NCBI GenBank assembly: GCA_934045905.1
Contig: OW203768.1
Location: 36,857,060 to 36,921,059, forward strand
DNA: 64,000 nucleotides
Direction: 5' to 3'
DNA from: Leuctra nigra
Lineage: Eukaryota > Arthropoda > Insecta > Plecoptera > Leuctridae
Made by a program: the position numbers and the translations under genes. Below the pieces are notes generated by a model that did not search any database, was not told where the DNA came from, and was given only the letters and a program-made list of their open reading frames with translations. Shown piece by piece: positions 25,701 through 35,215 of this stretch; position 1 is the stretch's first letter, and each line of letters opens with the position of its first letter.

Positions 25701-25911
25701 ATAGTAATTAAAGACGAAATTTATTTCGGCCGACATTGTTAAAACCGGAATGGACGTCATATATCGAAAATGGCTGTACCGATTTCAACCGAATTTTGGA
25801 AATGTTTAGACTTATAATAATGAATTAAAGACGAAATTATTTACGGCCGCCATTGTTAAACCGGAAGTGACGTTATATATCGAAAACGGCTGTACCGATT
25901 GCAACCAAATT
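22750..25911 (-). repeat. 118-bp CRE/ETS satellite with 474-bp higher-order repeat
   Basis: About 27 monomers, each with ACCGGAAGTGACGTCATATA followed by TCGAAAACGGCTGTACCG. Four monomer types differ in their linkers (TTTATTTCGGCCGACATTG; ACATTATTTTCGGCCGCC; ATTATTTCTGGCCGCC; TTATAACACTATTTTCGG). They recur in the same order. Equivalent frames start at 23141, 23615 and 24089, exactly 474 bp apart. A more homogeneous stretch follows at 24640-24900, then the four-part order returns near 25240-25680. The array ends at a Penelope-like fragment near 25912. Confidence 0.93.
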
Positions 25912-26275
25912 TTCCAATTCTTTTGATTTCGCCTCACTTGTTGAACAGTGTGTCTCACTCTCAGCCCTGTTGATTAGGCATTTTATTGTTCCAGCCTTGA
26001 ACATTTTATGGTGGTTTGAAGAGTAATGAATGTACTGGTTAGTATGCGTTGGTTTGCGATATACTTCAGTTATAAGCTTATCAAGATGTCTGATGACATG
26101 ATAATCTAAGAATGGTATTCTCCCAATGATCTCCTCCTCAATAGTGAATTTAATAGTTGGTCTAAGATTATTGATGGTCTTCAGAAAATCCAAGATGGCA
26201 TCCTTTCCTCCATTCCAAATTACAAAAACGTCATCGACGTACCGTATCCATATTTTTGGTTTTAAACCAAGAATT
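25912..26275 (-). pseudogene. Penelope-like reverse transcriptase fragment
   Basis: The minus strand encodes the C-terminal part of a Penelope-type reverse transcriptase. The catalytic YVDD box lies in WIRYVDDVFVIW. Downstream come IPFLDYHVIRH and VYRKPTHTNQYIHYSSNHH, a hallmark block of this family, then the LINRAES region. About 120 codons are open. The fragment has no start codon and is cut at its 3' side by 118-bp satellite (junction after the KELE residues) and at its 5' side by an inverted junction with a GIY-YIG piece. A full enzyme would be several hundred residues longer. It is a dead fragment of a retroelement that copies RNA at chromosomal ends or nicks. Confidence 0.85.
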
Positions 26276-26280
26276 TATTA

Positions 26281-26611
26281 ATGAATTTAAAACCAAATAA
26301 TGAAACACAGAATGATAAAGCATGGGTTTACACCATAGGTAGTGAGTGTGAAGATGTCTATGTGGGGGAAACTAAAAGACAAGTAAATGTGAGAGTTAAA
26401 GAACACAGGTCAAACTTAAAGAACAAACGAATAAACCCTATTGATAGTAAAGTGAAATCATTGCTTGTGGGTGGAGCACTCGATGGAAAATCAACATAAT
26501 ATGGAATGGGACAATATTGGAAAGATGTGGAAGGAGGAACAATGGGGACGAAGACGGTTTAAGGAGGCGGCGACAATGGCAGTGATAAGAAGAGAAGGGA
26601 TCAATATATAA
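26281..26611 (+). pseudogene. Penelope-like GIY-YIG endonuclease fragment, frameshifted
   Basis: The plus strand encodes the start of a GIY-YIG nuclease domain: VYTIGSECEDVYVGETKRQ followed by VNVRVKEHRSNLKN, which matches the usual pattern with the conserved Gly, Tyr, Arg and EH positions. The first frame stops at 26499. The C-terminal part (EHSMENQHNMEWDNIG, then KMWKEEQWGRRRFKEA) continues in another frame to TAA at 26609-26611, so a frameshift lies near 26470. In Penelope-like elements this domain follows the reverse transcriptase on the same strand and nicks target DNA. Here the neighbouring reverse transcriptase is on the opposite strand, so the two pieces were joined by an inversion. 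Confidence 0.82.
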
Positions 26612-26985
26612 GTCAACCAAGCGTTGAATTTTACCACATTTGGACACATACTTTACGAGAACAAGTAAATGGAAGATGGGAGAAAATTAAGAAGAAAACG
26701 CAGTTAAGTAGATAATTCCATGTAGTCCTAGTACACATTAGTTATTACAAGTAGATAGAGTTCAACAGTTGGTTTTTTGGTTGTGGTTTATTGTAACTTG
26801 TGGATTCTTTGTGAAATGTTTAAATTTTTTGTAGGCTTGTTGGAAATGTGTGTTTTTTTAAAATTATTTTTAATTGTTAGTTGTTTGTTTTTACCTTTCA
26901 AAAACTCCTGAAGAAGCCTACTGTAAAGAAGGTGAAATATCGAGATATAAGATAAAAATAAAGTTTGTGAATCGTTTAAAGAAAG
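26612..26985 (+). mobile_element. 3' region of the Penelope-like copy
   Basis: AT-rich sequence after the nuclease fragment. Near 26907 it has CTCCTGAAGAAGCC, then GTGAAATATCGAG and ATAAAAATAAAG, the type of tail seen after the nuclease domain in such elements. A related tail occurs as an inverted repeat at 57700-57845. The edge with family E at about 26985 is approximate. Confidence 0.55.
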
Positions 26986-27473
26986 AGAGTATTTATTATA
27001 AGAAAAATAACGTTTAAAGTTTCTTGCCGAGATGACCTTTTTAATGTAATTTTTTTTTTATTGTTACAAATACACAAGATAAATACACTTTACAAAAACT
27101 AAACACTCAGGTCCACAAAGCCATAAAATGGCTTGAATGTGGAAGTAAACAAATTAAGTAATAAACATAATAACTAAACAGAAAATAACTTGCATTTCGA
27201 TTGCAACAAACGAACAGCATTGACGGATGACAAGAACAAAAAACAAAAATATGACTGACTCAAGATGTGTTGGTTTGGACAGTATTAGTATCTTATAATG
27301 AATTTATTATAATTACAAAAGGATAAGGTGCTCGTCTTAGGTGAGTTTCGGTTATTAATTTAATCACAAAAGGCAGAAGATGTAATTTTAGACATGATGG
27401 CAATAAAACGCCTCCATCTTAGTTATAGTTTTCAATAAATACCAATGTCAAATCGAAGCGCGCAACCGTTCCT

Positions 27474-27509
<36 letters not shown>

Positions 27510-27532
27510 TACAGAACTGGGTAACTATATTA
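26985..27532 (+). mobile_element. Family E 3' fragment E3 with a retroelement-tail insertion
   Basis: 26985-27050 and 27236-27532 together match 30860-31090 (TTTCTTGCCGAGATGAC; GGTTTGGACAGTATTAG; ATAAGGTGCTCGTCTTAGG). Between them, 27051-27235 is foreign (see the next entry). The copy ends in an (ACAG)n microsatellite (27477-27512) and ACTGGGTAACTATA, directly followed by the start of another E copy. Confidence 0.65.
27051..27235 (-). mobile_element. Probable poly(A)-tailed retrotransposon 3' end
   Basis: On the minus strand this ends GTAACAATAAAAAAAAA, an AATAAA motif merging into an A tail, preceded by CATTTTATGGCTTTGTGG. It sits inside a family E copy as an insertion, as comparison with 30895-30935 shows. 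No coding sequence remains. A SINE or LINE 3' end are both possible. Confidence 0.5.
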
Positions 27533-28734
27533 TACTAGAGGGTCCCGTCATGTATAACATGACCAATGCGCACCAGTGAGGTATGCATAAATATAAAACG
27601 ACAGCAATATTTGTCAGCAGATTGTGCGTCGTTAATACACACGTTACGTAATTAACAGACCAAATGCCCAACAAAATACGTATAAATGTGGCACGAAGGA
27701 AGGCAATTTAATCATACCTATTATGGTAAATCAATTACATAAGTCTTCAAATGTAAACCATGACCATGAGTATTAGTAAGAATATTAAGAAAATGTATAG
27801 TGTCATAATGCGCCGTTAAAATATAGGTGAAGTTGATATCGTGACCCGATACACACGACACATTCTTTATTTGTGATACCAATTCATAGTTTGCACGTGA
27901 CACCATCTCATTGTTGAGAGGCCATATTGGTGTAACGTGTCAGAACGGCTGTCAATCTGTGTTTCGGTATTGTGGTGATATAATGGTTACCTGTGCAATA
28001 AACTGCAGAAGAAATTCTTATGGGTATAAAACCACCTCATATACCAAATATCTTTGATTAACCGCTTATAATTAGCTTAAATCAACTTGACATCTGTAAA
28101 ATGGTTGAAATTTACTTTTTTATATTGTTGATGAAAAACAAATGAAGCTCGTGCAAACTATGAATACATGGTGAGCTTCATCCCAGCAAACACTGTTACA
28201 TGCCAGGCAGCTCCCATGAGATTTGCCAGTTACATGCCAGGGAGGTGCCAGGCATGTAACTATGACTGGACAACGGGATGCCAGGCACCTCCCAAGGTAG
28301 CTGCCTGGCACATGTCTGGGAGCTGCCTGGCACATGTCCATGGGAGCTGCCTGGCACATCCCAGCAGGTGCCTGGCACATCTCTGGGAGCTGCCTGGCAA
28401 ATCCCAGCAGCTGCCTGGCACATCTCTGGGAGCTGCCTGGCAAATCCCAGCAGCTGCCTGGCACATCTCTGGGAGCTGCCTGGCAAATCCCAGCAGCTGC
28501 CTGGCACATCTCTGGGAGCTGCCTGGCACATCCCAGCAGCTGCCTGGCACCTCCCAGGTACATCTCTGGCACATTCCAGCGAGTTCAGCTGCCTAAAATT
28601 AACGGTTATTTTGAATTTAAACTGTAAAAAGTAAACTATAATAGCGATATCTACACGGGTTTTCATCATAATTACATTACGACAAGATATTCACAGAGAT
28701 TATTACAATTGCGAATAGAATCTGAAATAAAACG

Positions 28735-28815
28735 CAAATGGATTAGACGTGATTTCGATGGCAGGACCTCCAGGTGGCAGGCAGACGCGCTATCCAAGGG
28801 ACCACGATGGCAGCT
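28735..28815 (-). mobile_element. Degenerate tRNA-derived SINE-like piece
   Basis: The minus strand reads GGATAGCGCGTCTGCCT, resembling a tRNA A box, followed by GGAGGTCCTGCCATCGAAAT, a decayed B-box region. Full tRNA folding is lost, so this is a SINE relic rather than a tRNA gene. Boundaries are approximate. Confidence 0.45.
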
Positions 28816-29424
28816 GAAGGTTTGGTGCGTTGAAACATAGGTAGTTGAAACGAGCATTTGAAAGGAGATAGGTTGCGGCTGTTATGCTCACGTAAATAAT
28901 TGATCCACAAAATTAATATGAAGTTAAACTAATAGGCAAATTAAAATGTATTATTTTTAAATAAATCAATGTTAGCCTGGGATTGGCACTTCTAGTGTTA
29001 TCACTATACTTATAGTAATACAAACACTGGGCTATTACGACGAAGGAATAACATTACTAGTTCACTATAGTTATGTTATTATAATATATAAAAATTTGAG
29101 AATGTTATGTAAAAATGGGTGCCTAATCTGGAGTTTGTTGAAAATGTTCACCATGCGGAAATGAGCACATTACTTTATCTTTGATAAAACTAAAGATTTC
29201 CCTTGGTATCGCATCTAGTCTCATTTTCACATGCGGTATCAACTCGAGAATAGGCCCCAGCTGGAGCGCCTCTCTTCTCTCCTCGCGATCGAATTCATTT
29301 CACTTCTATTATAAGATTCACGCTGAATGAATTACGCCGGTCACGACGAAATCAGAAAAAGACTCCATGGTGCAATGGAGTGCTATCTACTTCTATCTAT
29401 TTTCCTTCCTTGCAAATATATAAA

Positions 29425-29492
29425 ACCTTTTTTCCGTCGCCATTAGCCTCGCTGCAGAACAGTGCGACGTTAAGCCCCAGGCAAAAAAATAC
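29425..29492 (+). repeat. Single copy of the unit tandemly repeated at 50795-51022
   Basis: TTCCGTCGCCATTAGCCTCG, then CTGCAGAACAGTGCGACGTT and CCCCAGGCAAAAAAATA, match the 57-bp tandem repeat at 50.8 kb and its exit sequence. It lies inside the CCAGC foldback element. A TATA-like ATATATAAAACC precedes it. Confidence 0.8.
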
Positions 29493-31107
29493 AACCTTGA
29501 AGTTCGAGGTGAATAGGTATTACCTAATTAAGTTTAGGTTATGCTTAGTTCTTATAGCAAACTAATTTTAGAATTATCTATAAGATTATCTATTGTTATT
29601 TTAACAAGTACCTATAGTATGGCAGTACCTCACAAATATTCAAACTAACTTACAAAATGAGTTTGAACATTTGGGAGGTCCCCGCCATGTAACAGGGATG
29701 TGCCAGGCATGTGCCAGGGATGTGCCAGGCATATGCCAGTTTCATCCCAGGGAGCTGCCTGGCACATCCCTGTTACATGGCGGGGACCTCCCAAATGTTC
29801 AAACTAACTTACAAAATGAGTTTGAACATTTGGGAGGTCCCCGCCATGTAACAGGGATGTGCCAGGCAGCTCCCTGGGATGAAACTGGCATATGCCTGGC
29901 ACATCCCTGGCACATGCCTGGCACATCCCTGGCACATCCCTGGCACCTCCCAAATGTTCAAACTAACTTACAAAATGAGTTTGAACATTTGGGAGGTCCC
30001 CGCCATGTAACAGGTATGTGCCAGGCAGCTCCCTGGGATGAAACTGGCATATGCCTGGCACATGCCTGGCACATCCCTGGCACATCCCTGGCACCTCCCA
30101 AATGTTCAAACTAACTTACAAAATGAGTTTGAACATTTGGGAGGTCCTCGCCATGTAACAGGGACCTCCCAAATGCCACCACATTCCTCTCGATAAGGTT
30201 TGAACATTTGGGAGCTCCCTGTTACATGGCGAGGACATCCCAAATGTTCAAACTCATTTTTTAAGTAGTTTGAACATTTGGGAGGTCCCCGCCATGTAAC
30301 AGGGAGCTCCCAAATGCCATATCCCAAATGGTCAAACTGGGATGTGCCAGGGAGGTGCCAGGCATGTACCTTGTTTGCTGGGATTATATTATCCGTTTCT
30401 CTGAGGTCAGAGGTAGGTATAAGAGCGGAAGGTCATATGTTTTGGATTTCTCAGTGCACACTTTTGGAATGGTAATCAAGCTCTATAAGTACCTACCATT
30501 GGACTGATGTTAACAAATACAGTTATATTGAAGTATAGGTACCCATACAGAAGGCCCATGTCACCATTACAAATATGATTGGATGAAGAATTCAGCTCAG
30601 AATTACTGGTTATTGAGATCACTTTAAGAATCATTAAAATTGACTTCCGCCCATCTGCCTCTAAGGTACCTATCAATATGCAATGTAAAAATTTAAGCAT
30701 TGATGTTTAAAACATTACCAACAGTAACTTGACGTCGTTTACATGACTCAATACACACCACTCTTAGTAAATAAGAAACGAAGGAAAATTATTTCCCAAG
30801 AAAATGTATAATATAACTCCATCGACTTTGGTTTGATCATGTTCACGGCCTACGAAATTCAGAGCAAGAGAAAATAAGAAAAATAACATTTGAAGTTTCT
30901 TGCCGAGATGACGTTTTTAATGTCATGTGCTGGTTTGGACCGTATTAGTATCTTATTATGAATTTATTATAATTACAAAAGGATAAGGTGCTCGTCTTAG
31001 GTGAGTTTCGGTTATTAATTTATTCACAAAAGGCAGAAGATGTAATTTTAGACATGATGGCAATAAAACGCCTCCATCTTACTTATAGTTACCCAGTTCT
31101 GTCTGGG

Positions 31108-31114
31108 TGTGTGT

Positions 31115-31199
<85 letters not shown>

Positions 31200-31203
31200 T
31201 GTT
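31108..31203. repeat. (GT)n microsatellite
   Basis: A GT dinucleotide run of about 90 bases with a few GGGT interruptions at its edges, at the end of family E copy E2. Confidence 0.97.
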
Positions 31204-31383
31204 GACAAAGCTATCAATGTGAGCTCAGGCGGGTGAATACACAACAGGAATGTGAGGTCCATTTTCAATGTGAGCTCAGACCCCCTGAGCTCGGATTGTT
31301 TAGTATAGGGAATCAATGCTAAATGATAAATAAGGCCTTCCTACCGAGTTTCAGCTATGAGCTCACATTGATAGATTTGTCTG
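31204..31383. mobile_element. About 180-bp inverted-repeat element (MITE)
   Basis: The left end GACAAAGCTATCAATGTGAG and right end CTCACATTGATAGATTTGTC are inverted copies with one difference within 24 bp. Further GTGAGCTCAG words lie inside. It follows directly on the GT microsatellite. Confidence 0.7.
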
Positions 31384-32412
31384 TTTTCGTAGTTGAGGTG
31401 TGTTCCCACCAGGGCGGCGCTCGAATAGTTTTCACACACTTCGTACACACCCATGACGCGTAGTGACCGCAGCATGTGAGCTCCTTTTTCGGACATGCAT
31501 TTTGTGGAGTTCCCTTTAAATTCGAATCAGCCAATGACATGACGGCATTCAAATATTTGAAATACACACAGCGCGACCGCCTAAGCCAATACAATGTGAG
31601 GTCATAAAAAATAAAAACGTATAGTTTTGTAAACTATTTATTAATACGTTCAATTGTTAGGTACACCTATGTTACATGCATAGAAACCAGCAAATAAATT
31701 AAGATAACTACATTGGAGCAATGACTAAACAATTAAATACAATTAAATATCGTATTACTCTGTTGAAGATAATCGTATGTTTTTTTAAAAAGTACGTAAT
31801 ATCGTGCGTATGCTAAAATCGTGTACGTACCAAATGATTACCGGAAAATAATAATAATAACGTTAAACAATGTAACTATTACATAAAACAAATGTCACAT
31901 ACGTGCGAAATAGACAAGTTTCTAACTGCAGTAACTGAATATTGATATTTTTATTCGAGAAAATAAGGAACACAACTGACCTCTGGTGGATTTTGTGGTA
32001 CTAGTTAAATGGCGGCTATCAAGGGCGCATTTGCATAAATATAAATACAAATATTTGATATAGTTGTTTGTTATGGCCAAGAAAGTAAATTTATAGCTAA
32101 ATATCAATTTAATTTGTTTTTTGTTTTTTCACTGCTTTATGGAAACACGAAATGTAAAAACAAACAAATTAATATGTGGACCTGATAGTAGCCATCTTGC
32201 CAGAAGTGGCTCCATCACGTATCACTTATTTGTGGGAATAGAGGGGGGAAATCCACGTAAAATGTTATTGAATACAATTTCACAAATGTGTATATTTTTT
32301 GTTGGATTATATATAACTTGTAACATCTTGAAAAACATTCTATATTGTTATATTTGACAGACTTGCGTCTTGTGTCTTAAAATGTTGTAATTTAAACGTT
32401 GAATTTAAATTT
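31384..32412. other. AT-rich DNA without recognised genes
   Basis: It contains more copies of the TGAGCTC word (31476) and a GC-richer patch (31405-31470, CCACCAGGGCGGCGCTCG) that looks like decayed repeat. No supported exon or RNA gene was found on either strand. Confidence 0.4.
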
Positions 32413-33015
32413 AAATCGGATTGGCGTGTATTAACACACAGACGACCTCGTATTGTTATTTTAAATTCAACAATGTGTATGCGATAGCCAGAAGACTTCA
32501 GATACAACTGAGAAATCGGATTGGCGTGTATCAACACGCCAATCACGTATTGTTATAAATGTAATGACACGTATTGTTATTTTAAATTCAACAATGTGTA
32601 TGCGATTGCCAGAAGACTTCAGATACAACTGAGAAATCGGATTGGCGTGTATTAACACACAGACGACCTCGTATTGTTATTTTAAATTCAACAATGTGTA
32701 TGCGATAGCCAGAAGACTTCAGATACAACTGAGAAATCGGATTGGCGTGTATTAACAGTAACACACAGACGACCTCGTATTGTTTTTTTAAATTCAACAA
32801 TGTGTATGCGATAGCCAGAAGACTTCAGATACAACTGAGAAATCGGATTGGCGTGTATCAACACACATACGACCTCGTATTGTTATTTTAAATTCAACAA
32901 TGTGTATGCGATAGCCAGAAGACTTCAGATACAACTGAGAAATGGGATTGGCGTGTATTAACACACAGACGACCTCGTATTGTTATTTTAAATTCAACAA
33001 TGTGTATGCGATAAA
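32413..33015 (+). repeat. About 100-bp tandem repeat, six units
   Basis: Units begin AAATCGGATTGGCGTGTA at 32413, 32513, 32634, 32734, 32840 and 32940. Spacing is 100 bp, with one 121-bp unit and one 106-bp unit. Each holds AACAATGTGTATGCGATAG and AGACTTCAGATACAACTGAG. One unit contains the small palindrome GGCGTGTATCAACACGCC (32523-32540). Confidence 0.93.
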
Positions 33016-33319
33016 ACTACCCAAAAGACCTTGAAGAAATTCAGAAAGTTCAATATATTGATTCAAACTCAAAATGAGGATATTGTTTAGTAATGATTAT
33101 CCGTAAACGAATGACCAATGCTATGTAAATCTACTTTCATAATATTAGGAGTAAATATGGACGAGTTTGGGATTTATTTAAACAATTGCTTGATAGTTTT
33201 TTCTTGTTTTATACACATGCATTAGATTTGCTTCACTGAACTGTTGTGTATCACGGATACGCACACACCGCATTATCTGTGGTCCTAGAGCTTCGACCTT
33301 GAACTGAAGGTAGGAGTGT
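33016..33319. other. AT-rich DNA; possible 3' region of the minus-strand exon
   Basis: No gene seen. If the minus-strand exon at 33320-33452 is real, this holds its 3' untranslated region, but no strong AATAAA was picked out close to the stop. Confidence 0.35.
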
Positions 33320-33452
33320 TTATCGCCATAAGAAGGTTTCCATTTTCTGCGTGGTTAGGGGTTTCAGTTTACTTCGAACATGAGTAAAATGTTTGATTCT
33401 CTCCACGAGTGTGTAATGAGACTTGCCAACCTTCACCGTCTTTCCGAAGTAT
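33320..33452 (-). CDS. Candidate terminal coding exon, product unknown
   Basis: On the minus strand an AT-rich 3' splice site (ACAATATAAG) precedes a frame of 43 residues ending in TAA at 33320-33322. The peptide begins YFGKTVKVGKSHYTLVERI and ends LTTQKMETFLWR. It is basic, rich in Lys/Arg/His, with balanced composition and no low-complexity run, unlike the repeat-derived frames around it. I do not recognise the family. The first codon is completed by the upstream exon (one base carried in). Upstream exons were not found. The intron would overlap the plus-strand exon candidate at 33667, so one of the two may be spurious or one gene may lie inside the other. Confidence 0.45.
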
Positions 33453-33666
33453 CTTATATTGTAATATTAATTTCTCATGTCATGCGACGACACTTACTTA
33501 TATTTTGGGTTAATTTTTAACTTATATCCGAATGATTAAAAAGTAAAATGAATAAAGATGCGATCACAAAGAGAGTTTTTACATGTTGCTTTTTCAATTT
33601 AAATATCACCGCTTTGCCTGCAATGTTCACATGACACGTCCCGGATATTTTTATATTGCTATGTAG

Positions 33667-33814
33667 GTACGTTGTCTATGAGAATTCTAAGCTGCAAATT
33701 AACTGCAATTTTAAAACAGGAAAAATCGATAGTGATCTCATTATCAACGACATTGTCAAAAGTCGATATTTTTCAAAAGCGGCAAAATTCTTGGGAATTC
33801 GTGGTTTTCAACAG
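33667..33814 (+). CDS. Candidate internal coding exon, product unknown
   Basis: TATATTGCTATGTAG gives a 3' splice site, and CAG|GTAGGT at 33814/33815 gives a strong 5' splice site. Between them one base plus 49 codons are open: YVVYENSKLQINCNFKTGK, then IDSDLIINDIVKSRYFSK and AAKFLGIRGFQQ. The open frame ends shortly after the donor, as expected for an exon. Composition looks like a globular protein. No family is recognised. The phase is one base in and zero out. No partner exon was identified in the repeats to either side. Confidence 0.45.
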
Positions 33815-34680
33815 GTAGGTACACATAGGAAAACTGTTGATCATGAAGACATTTGATGATTTGCGATAAGAAGAGTCTATTTGCGATGCAATTGAACGAA
33901 CTTTGGGGTTTTGAAAGGTTTTTTGAAAATGTAACAGATCCGAGAACAAGACAAAGCACCGCCAGACGGAGGTAGCTCCAGATTATTTATCGAAAATCGA
34001 GTTTGAGCACATCGCTTGCAATTTTTGGAGGAAATACTTGAATATGCAAAACTTAACTAATGCTTACACGTCGATTCCGATGGACATAACGCCGACTCAC
34101 TAATTCAAGATGGCGCCGAAATGGGCCTTAAAAATTCGTTTTTTTGTCCTTTTGAGAGCGAAAGTACGAGACATTTTTAAAAAAAGAGGGTAGGTCCCAG
34201 CTCGATATTGAGTGAAGAAAAATAAAAAATTTTAGAAATTCTCAGCTAGTCGATTTTTGAAATTGTAACGCCGAACTTTAAACTCAAAATTGGGCCAAAA
34301 TTTTAAATACATGCCCCCGCAGACCATCGATTTACCTTCTACAGACCTATTAGGACCGCGTCTAGAACTCGACTCATTAGGCGACCCTCCCATCATTTGC
34401 CGCTCACAGGGGATGTGAGCAAGTTGGCTCAAGCGCCAACACACGAGCTCGAGGCAATGTATTAACAAGACGGACTTACGCCCCTCTGCGTCTAGAATTC
34501 GACACCTTAGCAACCCTCCCATTACGCACAGTTTTGTATACAATAATCTTTACGGTCATTATTAACAGCTTCAATTTCTCAGACAGATGCTTTTCTGTAT
34601 TCAATTTATTATGAAATACCTATTAAAATACTTTCTTCATAACATACAGTGTTTAAGAATTATTTAAATAATTAATAGCA
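33815..34680. other. Repeat-like AT-rich DNA with a diverged family L piece
   Basis: 33876-34020 resembles 37295-37450 (CTATTTGCGATG then ATTGAACGA) and is a diverged copy of the second part of family L. 34340-34530 contains two similar words (GCGTCTAGAACTCGAC and GCGTCTAGAATTCGAC) followed by ACCCTCCCAT. No exon was supported. Confidence 0.4.
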
Positions 34681-34686
34681 GAAGTT

Positions 34687-35215
34687 CTATCTTATACACA
34701 CTCTAGGCTCATTTACAGTATCAATTCGAGTTCACAAATGTGTGATGATCATTATGAATTTATCAATTACAAACGAGGTCCTAGGATTTTTCTCTCCACT
34801 GTTTGAAAAAGATTCGTCAAATTCAATATATTCCCTGATGTATTATCCTATTGTGAGTGTTTTTTGTTTGAAACACTTTTCTCTAGGATGCTTGGATGGA
34901 TTAACGGTAATCATCGTTCAAATAAAATTCTTTTCTCTGCGTTGACTTCACGTGCAAGATCGAGGTTGCTCTAACGTTGTTACTATGGCATTAAATCTGA
35001 ACAAATTCACGAATTTTAGAATCGGTCTTTCTCTCTTATTTTTGCAAGTAGACAGTTGAATTTTAGAGTGGTTTACTCCAATTTTCCCGCTGAATTCGAA
35101 TGTGAACTCAGATTTTGAAAATGTTGTCAGTAGAGTGAATAAACATCAATTAACTGAAATGGCATCTGTGTGTGATATTGATAAGGGCGGGATTCCCATG
35201 TCAAAGGTACTGAAT
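34687..35215 (+). pseudogene. Family L gene fragment, copy 1
   Basis: Three exon-like blocks keep splice signals. Block a: 34754-34852, ATG then 33 codons (MNLSITNEVLGFFSPLF...YYPI) ending at GTGAGT. Block b: 34886-34905 between TTTTCTCTAG and GTAATC. Block c: 35112-35206 after GTGAACTCAG, reading FENVVSRVNKHQLTEM and on to IPMSK, ending at GTACTG. In copies 2 and 3 block b is 16 nt and joins the phases of a and c. Here it is 20 nt because of an extra 4 bases, which breaks the frame. Block c is open here but not in the others. The function is unknown. It may be a decayed gene or a repeat with chance splice signals. Confidence 0.35.

Larger units (their letters stand above)
28173..30384. mobile_element. 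Foldback element with CCCAGCAAACA ends and CCTGGCA-rich arms
   Basis: The left end ATCCCAGCAAACACTG and right end TTGTTTGCTGGGAT are inverted copies. Both subterminal zones are built of GCCAGGCA/TGCCTGGC words. On the left a 43-bp tandem repeat recurs (CATCTCTGGG at 28378, 28421, 28464 and 28507). On the right (29640-30340), about five blocks of TTTGAACATTTGGGAGGTCC and TCCCCGCCATGTAACAGG alternate in orientation and can form several hairpins. The middle (28600-29640) is non-repetitive except for two pieces listed separately. No transposase is seen. Confidence 0.72.
27533..31110 (+). mobile_element. Family E copy E2, interrupted by a CCAGC foldback element
   Basis: The start (CTAGAGGGTCCCGTCATG) and about 640 bp match E1. 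The copy is broken near 28172 by the element at 28173-30384 and resumes at about 30385 with ATATTATCCGTTTCTCTGAG, equivalent to E1 near 17280. It ends at TTATAGTTACCCAGTTCTG and a (GT)n run. In this copy the GGTAACTAT end word and the microsatellite appear in inverted orientation compared with E1. Confidence 0.6.

Noticed and set aside
22750..25911. Calling the higher-order array a centromere
   Set aside because: Only about 3 kb is present, it is embedded in transposon sequence, and no centromere evidence can be drawn from one window.
28120..30327. Overlapping frames rich in CQAAPRDVPG/WELPGTSQ-type peptides on both strands
   Set aside because: Both strands and several frames are open at once because of the CCTGGCA-type repeat; no codon bias is visible.
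34754..34852. Serpin-like assignment of family L block a because of an FIFSP-like word in copy 2
   Set aside because: Residues after the word do not follow the serpin pattern and the match is only five residues.
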